Program-made: the position numbers and the translations under genes
Assembly (NCBI GenBank): GCA_030323885.1
Contig: CM059187.1
Span: 88,765,726-88,829,725 of the forward strand
Reading direction: 5' to 3'
Origin: Branchipolynoe longqiensis
Lineage: Eukaryota; Annelida; Polychaeta; Phyllodocida; Polynoidae
DNA: 64,000 nt
The notes under the pieces: generated by a model
Databases searched by the model: none
Seen by the model: the letters and a program-made list of their open reading frames with translations, nothing else
What the model was told of the DNA's origin: nothing
Shown: positions 52,641-62,419 of the stretch, piece by piece
Layout: the number at the start of each line of letters is the position of its first letter
Position numbering within the stretch: position 1 is the stretch's first letter

Positions 52641-52865
52641 GTTTCAGTTGTTAACTAGTCCTAATAATCATAGCTTGAACGCGCCCTCACCCCTCTCCCA
52701 CCCCCACCCAACCAAGTCTACACCCAAGATTAAGCCATAAATATCCCCCAAATAATAATTATTTTCTAAATATATAAACAATAAATAGTCATATTTGGCA
52801 ATGATACTTGCGATTATGCAAAGTAGTCTTAGTCGTGGAGTTTACCTTTAATCATTTTAGCTTAA

Positions 52866-53212
52866 AGCTGCATAGTCTGATGAAATATCAAATTTCCAAA
52901 ACCAAACCAATTATCTAGATTTGATTTCACATATCTAACTTAGATACTGATGCACTTATTAAGCATTTGTTTCTGCATAGAAGGCAATACTGAGTTAATT
53001 TAATAGAACCTGTTATTGCAGAAGTCTATGGTGTCAGAATTTTGGCAAGCTTGCCAAAACTAATTTTTCATGTTTGCACTCAAAATATTTCAAAAGTTTA
53101 CCATTTAAAATAAAAGTAACTCTGAACTAATGTAAAGTAGAAACTAGTGATTGATGTAATATATTTATCTCAGAAAACATACAGAAATTAAAAACCATCA
53201 GACTATGCAACT
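52866..53212 (+). mobile_element. TTAA-type MITE (family L), intact copy 2
   Basis: 347 bp between TTAA tetramers (52862-52865, 53213-53216), termini AGCTGCATAGTCTGATGAAA and the complement of CATCAGACTATGCAACT. Co-linear with 49816-50158. Confidence 0.9.
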
Positions 53213-53216
53213 TTAA

Positions 53217-55224
53217 CTGTACACACGTTTATCTGTTGACGGCACTGACCCGGGTAATGCAGGAGCACCCAGCTCAGAGCTACAATGGCGTCCCTGCGTT
53301 AACTAGCGGTATTTTACAGGCTAGAATCTTTTTAGGAAATAGAACCCTAACTTCTGTGTGTGGAGGCCGGAAAGCACTAATGTATGATATTACTCAAGCG
53401 ATGATCCACTTACTGTATCTGCTTACTATATCTGCTTACTATATCTGCTCCAAGAAATATCAACCTAACAGAAATTAAGTGTGGTAAAGTCTAGTAGGGA
53501 GGGATGGCTGGCTCCTCCTGCTGTGCTGTCTCCAGGTCATCTGCCTGCCACACCCCCTGCCCAGGTCTTTTATTCAGATGGAACACATTCAAAATACAGG
53601 TACACAGTTGCTGGGAGTCTCCTCAGTCAGAGACAGTAACATGGCATTTCATTGGCTGTACTCCTCCAGTCAGTGGTGGAGGAGCTAGGGTGGGAGTGGG
53701 TGGACCCCCACCACTCCCACCAGCCCCCTCCCCCCATCTAGGTAAGGGGTGGGGGGGACAACCCACCCACCCCAAGTCAGATACATATTTTTCCATCAAG
53801 TTCACCAATTACACTTATCTGGGATTATCAACCCTATTTATCTTTACATAACACCCGTGGTCACCAGTCCCTTAGATTGGGACAACTCCAAAATAGTAGG
53901 AGTTTCTACATGCCTTACTTTGAGAATTACATATTTTATCATCTTTAGTTCAGCAAACTGCCACCAGGTGGGGCAGGGAAGGCTCACCACACACACACAC
54001 ACACACACTCCACCTCCCACCTCCAGCCTGACACCTGGCTTTGGCAGGTCCTGCAAACACTCACACACACACACAGCCACAACCCCCGTGCATTGTCACC
54101 TGTGTGCTAACACTCCCTCAGATACTGGGATCTGTAAATCATACCATAACAGTCACACAGAACTTAATTTTTTACTTAATTATTATACCCATTCTGTGGC
54201 ATTCTTCACAGACTATTTGTCTGGGTGAAGAAACCAGTCTGCATCAATTGTATATGCTGCCCTTAGTTTCAGCATTTACCTCCTTTCATACAATATATAA
54301 TACCAACAGACTTCAATTCAGTAATACATGTAAATATACCAATACAGTAATAATTTTCCAGAGTTCTTATCTCCAGTGGTTATATTTGATGTAGAACCTT
54401 AGAACAATCTGATATTAATTATCACTTCACTTAATATACATAATCTACCATGGTTTCACAACTTGGTTTGAATATTATGCATATGTATTTACCAACATGA
54501 TAGAATGAATTAGGTATTATTAGAGAGGGTTTATAGTGGTACTTATATAATTGGAATATTATTATAATGACTTTATAGAAATAACTGGATGATTTAAATA
54601 TGATTAAAACAGTTTTCTTAATGCTTCACATATGAGTTTTATGAAAAGGAGATATTTTAGAATTGATTTAAACTATTATTTATTTATGAACCAGACCTAA
54701 AAAGTCGGAATATTTTACACCTGGGAGTGTATTTGCAGGTTCACCCAGTATGTGACTTGTTTGCCATGTAATGTTCTATTAAATTAACTTAATATTCATT
54801 CTCTTCATTACCAAATGAACGCTCAATGCAAATGTTTCTAAGGTGAATGCCTAGGATCAGGTCTGAATAAGTGTTTTAATTTCGAAAATGTGTATGCTTT
54901 TAAGGGATTATTGGAACTTTAATTGAAGTCTAATTGTCAAACAGCTGCTGTGAATGAGACATAAGATAAGAAAGAAAAGGGCAGGTGCCTGGATGCGGCA
55001 TCAGTAAGTCAACCTTTCCATGAAGCGAGTAGTGGGTTCATGCAATTCAGGAATCAACAGTGGTGCGTCAGCCAACCGTGACTTAAAAGCCAGAAAAAGC
55101 CTGGTGCAAACCAATTTAGCAGTTTTCCATCAAATGTTGGTATGGTGTATGGTTATTAATGTCAACATAGAACCACTTAGTTTCAAGGAAAGCAATCGTA
55201 TATATATACAATACATGTAATATA
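53217..55224. other. Longest stretch with no recognised element
   Basis: About 2 kb with no recognised gene or repeat family except (CA)n tracts at about 53986-54080 and a short GCTTACTATATCTGCTTACT duplication near 53420. Overlapping frames at 53504-54394 are low-complexity and phase-shifting. A spliced host gene would be hard to see by eye, so absence is not proven. Confidence 0.45.
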
Positions 55225-55227
55225 TCA

Positions 55228-55555
55228 TCATCATCATCATGCTGTCGGTCACGATGCGACAAAGATTGCTTTCATTACTTGACTGTCACTCTCCATTTAG
55301 CTCTCTGCTGTGAGAGTGATGTCCATGAGTCGGCCTTAATGTCTCTCAGCTTCAGGTTTCTCTTGATGATATTCTTGAACCGGAGATGAGGGCGCCCTCT
55401 CTTTCTCTAACCAGAAAGCAGTTGAGAGTAGAGGATCTGCTTTGGTAGCCTGTCTGATGACATCCTCATGAGGTGTCCAGTCCACCGGAGATTTGTTTTG
55501 ATCAGAAGATCTTCCATAGAGGGCAGCCCTGTCCGTTCGAGTATTTCCTTACAGT
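55228..55555 (-). pseudogene. LINE ORF2 C-terminus with (ATG)n tail
   Basis: The minus strand ends in (ATG)n (the CATCATCATCATCAT run at about 55225-55240). The upstream part codes the same GRPHLRFK-type tail as 19150-19419: the nucleotide segments AACCGGAGATGAGGGCGCCC and GGTGTCCAGTCCACCGGAGA are shared. It joins coding tail and 3' end and so defines the family. 5'-truncated. Confidence 0.85.
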
Positions 55556-55952
55556 TCATGAAAGCTGCCTGCAAAATTGTTGATGTGCTGCTGGCTTTTG
55601 CAAGTTACCAGCGGCACTCTCTCGGGGAGCAAATAGAGGTCTCACACTGGCAAGAACATGTCCAGACAGGCGCAAAATTATTTGTCCCTGCAGTGGCTGG
55701 TCGGAAGATGTTGGGAGTTCTATACATCAACCGCCCTTGATGCTGCACAGCGACATGGTTTTCTGTTTAGGGTTTAGGGTTTGCTCCCTATACAGGGGCA
55801 TAATACCACCTGACTTCAGCGATCCCTGTGATCGTCGAGCCGCTGCCATCTGCGAACAATTTGTCAATGTGTGAATTGTTTGTGTCTCATTTGATTGTTC
55901 TTCCGATGACAGAACATCTGGAGGTGAACAGTGGTCCGTACGTGGAGTTGTC
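55556..55952. other. Gene-free stretch
   Basis: No recognised domain or repeat. A short TTTAGGGTTTAGGGTTT run at about 55766-55782 is telomere-like but far too brief to call. Confidence 0.45.
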
Positions 55953-56290
55953 CGTTGATTGATTGGTTTTGGAGGTTTACATCCTGGCAACATTTAATGT
56001 AATATCAGGACCGGTACAGACTTGTGGCAGTGCGCACTCATGGTGACTTTATAGTGCTGCCCCACTGGGAGACCAGGCCACCAGCATCATGACTTGATAT
56101 CCCACTCAGGTACTCATTATCCTGACACTGTGCTAACCAGTCCTTTGTCCTATCCTATTGATGCAAAGTGCCAGGCTATATAGCGACAAGTATACATTTT
56201 AGAAGCCATTGTTTGACTTGGCTGGGATTCGAACTCCCTACCTTCCGCAGGAGAAGCCTGCGCTCTAACAGTTCGGCTACCGCGTCCGGT
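55953..56290 (-). mobile_element. tRNA-derived SINE, type a, full length
   Basis: The minus strand reads head ACCGGACGCGGTAGCCGAAC, B-box region GGGAGTTCGAATCCCAGC, the shared body, and a tail complementary to GATTGATTGGTTTTGGAGG. Confidence 0.92.
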
Positions 56291-56337
56291 GCCCTTTTTA
56301 ATGAGCCAATACGACGATCAGCGAAAAGACAATACAC

Positions 56338-56478
56338 CACTAGCCAACCAGTCATTGCCCCATCCTAATAATGCTGAGCGACTAGTATCAATTTTTAAGT
56401 CATTGATTTTGACTCGACCAGGATTCGAATCCCACGATCTACCAAAAAGGGAGACGGACGCTCAACTCATTCGGTTTT
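56338..56478 (-). mobile_element. tRNA-derived SINE, type b head half
   Basis: The minus strand reads head CCGAATGAGTTGAGCGTCCG, B box GGGATTCGAATCCTGG, GAGTCAAAATC and the body as far as GACTGGTTGGCTAGTG, where it is cut off. Confidence 0.8.
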
Positions 56479-56935
56479 CCTTTGAAAGTGACGGTGTCTT
56501 GCAGGAGATGGATGAGCATTACATTAAATGGTTTGAGTACATTTGTACTTTATTTTCAGATAGCATCACAGGTAGATCTAATTAGCTACATATACACACA
56601 ACCACACCTGTCTTCAAAGTACAACCTTGCATCCAGACCAATGCTATGCTGATATAACAAGTCTCCTGTCATTGAATGGACAGTCAAAATTTTTATCAGA
56701 TTACAGGTGTTCATCGATCACAAGGGCTGCTAAAGACGGGTACTACTGTAGAGTAGTGCCTGTCTTTAAAGGACAACTCTGCATTCAGACCAATCTTGTC
56801 AGAAGGCCAGTCAAATCAGACAAAGGTTGTTTCTACATTGACAAATTGTTGGCACATTACAGCTTACAGGGGTTCGCCGATGAAGCCATATAGCGTAAAT
56901 AGCTAGGATGGCTGAGACTACCCTGTCGGCTGAAA
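56479..56935. other. Gene-free stretch
   Basis: A weak direct repeat, CCTGTCTTCAAAGTACAACC and CCTGTCTTTAAAGGACAACT, about 150 bases apart. Otherwise nothing. Confidence 0.4.
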
Positions 56936-57370
56936 CGCCGTGCGCTACCAGAAGAGACAGACAGTCGGTGGTCGAGCTAAAATTGCTCAGACTCTAGCAG
57001 TCAACTTGTATCAGACTCTTATCGGCTGAAACGCCCTGCTCTAACAGAATGCACAGACAGTCTGCTGTCGAGCTAGGATTGCTCAGACCACTCTATCGGC
57101 TGAAATGCCCTGCGCGAACGGAGCAGGCAGACAGTCGGTGGTCGACCAGGATCGCTCAGACCACTCTATCGGCTGAAATGCCCTGTGCTAACGGAGCAGG
57201 CAGACAGTCGGTGGTCGAGCCAGGATTGCTCAGACCACTCTATCAGCTGAAATGCCCTGTGCTAATGGAGCAGGCAGACAGTCGATGGTCGAGCCAGGAT
57301 TGCTCAGACCAACCTGTCGGCTGAAATGTTCAGCTGAAATGCCCTGTTCTAACAGGACATACAGACAGTC
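56936..57370. repeat. 73-74-bp minisatellite
   Basis: TCGGCTGAAATGCCCTG starts at 57096, 57169, 57243 (as TCAGCTGAAATG) and 57317, with more diverged units from 56936 and 57020. Each unit holds CAGGCAGACAGTCGGTGGTC and GATTGCTCAGACCA. Because 73-74 is not a multiple of three, the apparent repeat proteins are frame artefacts. Confidence 0.92.
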
Positions 57371-57461
57371 GTCTATTCAATTATATTTGTTGAAGGACAT
57401 CCTCTTCCATGAGACAATCACAGCCAGGCGCTCGCGTACACTGAGCAGACTCGAGCACTAC

Positions 57462-57858
57462 TACCAGGCGCGGTAGCAGAATCGGTAGAGCGTAGCCTTC
57501 CCGTGCGGAAGGTCAGGAGTTCGAAAACAACAGCCGACTCAAACCAATAACTTATCAAATTGATACGTGTCGCTTCCTAACCTAGTGCTCGCCATTAATA
57601 GGATAGAACAAGAACTGGTTAGCACAGTATCAGGATAATGTGACTGTGTGGGGTATCCGGTCATGGTGCCGGCGGCCTGGTCTCAGAGTGTGACAGCACT
57701 ATAAAAATGCCACACTTGTGACAGTGTGCCATGACTGCGCACTGTCACAAGTTGGTACCTGTCCTGATATGACCCTAGATGTTGCCAGGATGAAAAACTC
57801 CAACAACCAACCAACCAGCGCCGTGACGTAAAACAACAACAAACAAACGAGCAAACGA
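57462..57858 (+). mobile_element. tRNA-derived SINE, type a, plus a second tail
   Basis: Head CCAGGCGCGGTAGCAGAATC then GGTAGAGCGTAGCC, B-box region AGGAGTTCGAAAACAAC, shared body, and type a tail TCCAACAACCAACCAACC. This is directly followed by GACGTAAAACAACAACAAAC, a separate type b 3' end, so a short second SINE copy abuts the first. The body has a ~25-base duplication around TGTGACAGTGTGCCATGACT. Confidence 0.85.
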
Positions 57859-57892
57859 GCACGCCTACCCAGCCTGGCGGTCGGACCAGTCA

Positions 57893-58379
57893 AGGCCGGT
57901 GTGGTGGTTTCAGCGTGTTCCCGTGCTCAGACGTGTCCCTCGCTTCTGCGCATGCATCAGAATCTAATAAGGATGGCCGTAATCGATTAACACTACCCGG
58001 GCGACTCGGGTCATCCGAGTCGTCAGAAATTCAAATAGAACACGGCGAGTGGAGTTGACAAATACACGTGCCATGTGCAAAAAAAGAATAACTTAGATTA
58101 ATTAAATGGAAATATAGGTAAACTGGGCCATCATAAAATACTTTAAATCCTATTTTGCTGTATTTTTATCGGTTATAAAAAAAAAAAAAAAAGATTGTCC
58201 ACCCGAGCGCGGAGAAGCGTATTCGATTATTTGACCCGAGTTTGTAGGATGTGCGCATGCGCCAATAAGTGGCTCAGGTGACCCGAGTTGATGCGAAATC
58301 CGCGCATGCGCAGAAGCAGCGCAGAAGCAACGGGACACGTCTGAGCACGGGAACACGCTGAAACCACCACACCGGGCCT
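57893..58379. mobile_element. Inverted-repeat element with ~60-bp ends (CCCGAGT word)
   Basis: The left end AGGCCGGTGTGGTGGTTTCA...CGTGCTCAGACGTGTCCC is the near-exact complement of the right end (GGGACACGTCTGAGCACG...TGAAACCACCACACCGGG then CCT). Inner arms carry ACTCGGGTCA, CCGAGTCG, ACCCGAGTTT and ACCCGAGTTG words, so it resembles the word-iterating class. No TWA duplication was seen, so membership is tentative. A run of A marks the centre. Confidence 0.75.
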
Positions 58380-59296
58380 GCCTGGCATGAGGCCAACGAC
58401 GCTTAGAGTTAGAGTAAGGCAGGGTTACTACGGGGCGCTGTTGACCTTGTAGAGCGCCCCCACACGGAATGGTACCCCGTGTAATTGCAGAAAGATGTCC
58501 CGTGCCCTCCCCACCCACGCATGCTAGGGCAGGTGATGTCACCTCACGTGAGAAGGTTTGTGTTCGGGGGCAATGCAACGCCCCCGGCCATACAAGGACA
58601 AAGATGGGTGGAGAGGGTGGAGGGGGTTAGAGGGGGGGGGGAGGCTTCCTCGGTCAACAAGTCCATTGGAGTCTTACCCATATAAGGACAAATAACAACC
58701 TCGGAGCCTAAGTCTATATGGCTATATATATATAGCTTATATATATGCCCATAAAAGGTCCACAACATGGTAGATTGATATCGCATCAATGACTCGGTGT
58801 GTGCCAAATCCAACTGACCACCCCACCCCAACCGCCACCACACCCCACACCCCCACCCCACTCGCCTGTTGGGTAAATTCTGTCCCTGCTCGATATAGAA
58901 ATTTGATCAAATGATAAAATTAGGCCACGGCTGCAATATGTGGAAGTTTGTTGTTGGTAGTTTACAGTTTGGTGCTAAGTATAGTAAATCATCTTTCTTT
59001 CACTTATTATGTATACTGTTATTGTGTGCGCTTTTGCGGTATCGGTTTTGACATATGTTGAATTTGTTGCGTCGATTAGTCTCCCATTTCTTAACGTGTT
59101 CATCAATAAAATGATTTGTGTAAATAACTACCAGTATCTACGACCGAAATGCACTTGACATGTATTATTCTGTCAAATAAAACTATTTTTTAAAGACGAT
59201 ATATGTAGTGCATATGAAGATTCATCATTCCCAGGTACAACAGATGCAACATTTCTCAATGTTATTTCATTACTTCGGGTGAAATTAAATGAAAAC
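58380..59296. other. Gene-free stretch
   Basis: G-rich patch at 58555-58650, short AT microsatellite near 58720-58745, C-rich patch at 58810-58865. No recognised gene. Confidence 0.45.
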
Positions 59297-59299
59297 TTA

Positions 59300-59574
59300 T
59301 GCCTGGTACACACCTACCATTTGTGCGCGCACACCTCCCATATACGATCGAAAACTGCTCGTTTCGCCCACAAAAATCGCTTGGTGTGCGCTACCCGCGC
59401 ACACCTAGCGATTGCGATTCGCGTATAAAACTCAGTTTTTAGGGCTAAAAGCAGCCGATTACGATTGCGATTCGCGATTCGAAAAACGAATCGACCCATT
59501 TTCAGTTTTAAGCGGGTCGGGTCGAGTCGCGAGTTTTAGTGCGCGAATCCTATACGGGAGGTGTGTACTAGGCA
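59300..59574. mobile_element. Word-iterating element K (GCGATTCGCG word)
   Basis: 275 bp flanked by TTA (59297-59299, 59575-59577), ends TGCCTGGTACACACCTACC and the complement of GGAGGTGTGTACTAGGCA. The arms repeat GCGATTCGCG, GCGCGCACACC and TACGATCG words. Confidence 0.88.
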
Positions 59575-59610
59575 TTAGACCTGTCTGATACATGTCTCGA
59601 TTCAGCCACC

Positions 59611-59943
59611 GGACGTGGTGGCCGAATTGGTAGAGAACAAGCCTCCCGTGTGGGAGATCGGGAGTTCGATTTCCGGTCGAATCAAACCAATGACTTACAA
59701 AATTGATACTTGTCGCTTCCTATCTTGGCACTTGGCATTAATAGAATAGGGCAAGTACCAGTTAGCTCAGTGTCAGGATAATGTGATTAAGTGGGATATC
59801 AGATCATGGTGCTGGTGGACAGATTTTCCAGTGTGGCAGCACTATAATGTTGTCATGAGTGCGCACTGTCACAAGTCGGTACCTCTCCTGATATGACCTT
59901 AGATGTTTCCAGGACATGACATTCCAACAACCAACCCACGGCT
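59611..59943 (+). mobile_element. tRNA-derived SINE, type a, with target duplication
   Basis: Head GGACGTGGTGGCCGAATTGG then TAGAGAACAAGCCTCC, B-box region GGGAGTTCGATTTCCGG, shared body, tail TTCCAACAACCAACCC. Flanked by an 8-bp direct repeat CAGCCACC (59603-59610, 59944-59951). Confidence 0.93.
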
Positions 59944-59951
59944 CCAGCCAC

Positions 59952-60479
59952 CTTGTTGCACATATTCGTACTTATATATAGAATGTATTTTTCTTGGTGA
60001 AATGACATTGGTACCACATGAAGTCAAGAAATAATATTCATAGTATTGTACATTCTACACATACCTCTAAGGCAAGAAGACAGTGCTGTGTGTTAGTTAG
60101 TTATTGGGGGGGGGGGGTTGTGAACTAGCGGTCACTGGCTGCAGAACTGCAGCATTGATAAACGGTGCCATTAAAACGACCCGTTTTTGGTGGTTTTGTT
60201 TTTTTGGGGTCTTTCTTTTTTCTTCGTCCAACTTTAGGGGTGGTAAGGGGTGCTCTTCGCGGCGTCTTGCACGGTGGTGGCGTGGTGCGGCGGTGGCCCG
60301 GCAGGTGCTAAAATGTTCTTGGGGCCCACGGTCCTGTACCTCAACTGGAGAGCAAAGCGGGATCCGGTGAGTTGGCAACAGGGCCATGGGCAGCGCATTG
60401 GTCATCCAGGCCCCCGTCACAGGGTGGGTGGTCCATGGCCAACAGAGCTCCTGGACCGGGGAGGGCGGTGTGGACAGGC
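59952..60479. other. Gene-free stretch
   Basis: G-run at 60107-60118 and a GC-rich segment (60230-60480) whose frames overlap on both strands and show no domain. Confidence 0.45.
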
Positions 60480-60545
60480 TCAGCCTAGATAATCTAATGG
60501 TTGGGATGCTAGCCCCCAGAATGGCAAGCAGAGTGGGTTCGGGGA
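60480..60545 (+). mobile_element. SINE type c head fragment
   Basis: AGCCTAGATAATCTAATGGT, TGGGATGCTAGCCCCCAGAA and B-box start GAGTGGGTTCG match the head at 48470-48545; the rest is lost. Confidence 0.65.
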
Positions 60546-61329
60546 GTTCCGGACCCCCCACCCTCCCCCCACACACACCCTTAATCAGTTTGGCAAAGTA
60601 ATATGATGATCTCCGGTTGTAAAATGGTTCTTACATCATTTTGAAACCCCTCTCTGTGCATATCGAACCCCTCCCTCTAGTTGAGACCCCCTCCTCCCGC
60701 CATTTGGAACCTCCCTCTGTTTGGAACCCCTTAGAGAAATACTAGTCGATCACCAGCACTTCCCAAAACCCCACAACCAAATCCTGGACACGGGCCTGTA
60801 ACTCTACAGCAATACCTGCAATGCCAGGCCTGTAGGCTGACAGCAGCAGTGCAACCCTCAGAAAGAAGGCTTCAGCGCATCTCACATCTGTTCTGTGTTG
60901 GCAGTATTTTTTTTTTTTTACTAAATGTATTTTATTCAGCAAATAATGTCTTTTGTCAGCCCCAGAGCACTGGTCTTCCGGCCGTTCATTACAATTTGTT
61001 GGTATATAAATGACAATATCAGTTGCAATAATAACCACATGAAAAACCTGTTTGATAACAGAAGCATAATATAAATTGACTATTCATTGTAATAGTAACG
61101 GCATACAATTCCAGTTCAACATATGTATTATGCACTTGGTCAGCATGCATCAATAAATGTACAAGATGATTCTAGAATTGTCTTTAAACACTTCTTTCTT
61201 CCTTTGCTTTCTCTCTTCTTTTTTTCAAAAAGATATAACAAATCTCCAATACACATATATATATTATAACTCGTATACAGGACTGTATACAGCTGTAAGG
61301 CCAAAGCAGACTCCCGCTATACTACTTTC
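60546..61329. other. Gene-free stretch with a possible LINE 3' remnant
   Basis: A direct repeat of short TTGGAACCCC / TCGAACCCCTCCCTC phrases at 60645-60735. Also a T-run at 60909-60920 followed by TTTTGTCAGCCCCAGAGCAC, resembling 47825-47865. Nothing firmer. Confidence 0.4.
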
Positions 61330-61446
61330 CAACTACTCTAGTTCCCGGGTTTGAACCCAGGGGGGCTATTGGCGCTGCATGCACAGCTGCCTGCTGCTGA
61401 CTGGTAGGACGTCACTCGGACCTCCGGCTCCACCTGAACAGCTACT

Positions 61447-62419
61447 GTGCGTTTTGCTGCGCGGTGCGTACTGCTGCACTCGGTGCCTATGGCTAAGCCG
61501 GTGACTGACTACTGCGGGCCTTGTGGGCAAAAGCATAAATTGCCGGTAAATGTTTTATGTCCTGTAGGCAAGGCAGCTGCTAAGCGGGCAACTCGTGCAC
61601 ACCCTCAACAAGAGGCTGAAATGGCTGAGAGTCAGGTCAAAGAAGAGGTGCGTGCTATGGGTGCGACGGACGACAGGGAGTCGGAGGACGAGCAAGAATT
61701 GCAGAAGAGAGTGGACGCGTTGGAAAAAAAGAGACGGGTGGCGGAGCTGTTGCAGCGTCAAGACGCGTTGGAGGACGAATTGCGGAAAATGGACGTGTCG
61801 GCGAAAGAAAGGGGGCGGTGCCGGTCGGGGCACGCACACGACGGCGCAGGTTGTCGTCTTCAAGTTCAGGCAGTCGCACACCAAGTAATGAAAGACGCCG
61901 TCAGCGTAAGTGGACACTCAAACACTATACTGTGGACAGAAAACAAATTAAGAAATTAAATGCTTATGAACTGGTAGAAGCTAAGTGTAGCTTTGGTTTT
62001 CTGACACTAGCGGCTATGACGACCTTGAGTCGTGTCACGCAATGTTAAGTCATATCAGTTACCTTTGCGCGAAAGCTAAATTTAACAATTTTAACAATAC
62101 TGCACATGTCGCGTACGACACGGGGGTGCGTAAATTGGCTCAGAGGCAAGGGTTCACTGCTTTCGCGTCTGGTAATAGTGACTTGGCTTTGCGACACTAC
62201 GCGTTTGAAAATATCAAGGACACTAAAAAATCTTCAGTAGACTCGTCGAGGTCGTCTAACGCGTCGTCTAAATTATTTACGCGAGATGGAAAGAAACCTT
62301 GTTTTGCGCACAACAGTGACTCGGGTTGTGTGCGTGACGAGAAGACATGTGACTTTGGACATTGGTGTTCCCGTTGTGGCAGCCATAGCCATAAGAGGAG
62401 TAGCTGCCGTAGAGATTGA
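61447..62419 (+). pseudogene. Gag-like ORF1 of the DIRS/Ngaro-like element, frameshifted
   Basis: Three overlapping frames follow one another. 61447-61959 has a Cys/His motif YCGPCGQKHKLPVNVLC near its start and a Glu/Lys/Arg coiled-coil-like segment. 61818-62048 is Arg/Ser-rich, then AYELVEAKCSFGFLTLAA. 62042-62419 ends in a Cys/His array, first Cys at 62300, containing CDFGHWCSRCGSHSH and a final SSC. Shifts fall near 61810-61850 and 62000-62040. The product would bind the element RNA and form particles. Whether the shifts are decay, assembly error or programmed cannot be told; two shifts in different directions suggest decay or error. It ends with TGA at 62417-62419, in the same frame as pol. 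Confidence 0.7.

Noticed and set aside
55766..55782. Telomere-like TTTAGGG repeats
   Set aside because: Only about two units are present, far too few to suggest an interstitial telomere.
57049..57476. Repeat protein encoded by the minisatellite
   Set aside because: The 73-74-base unit is not a multiple of three, so successive units fall in different phases.
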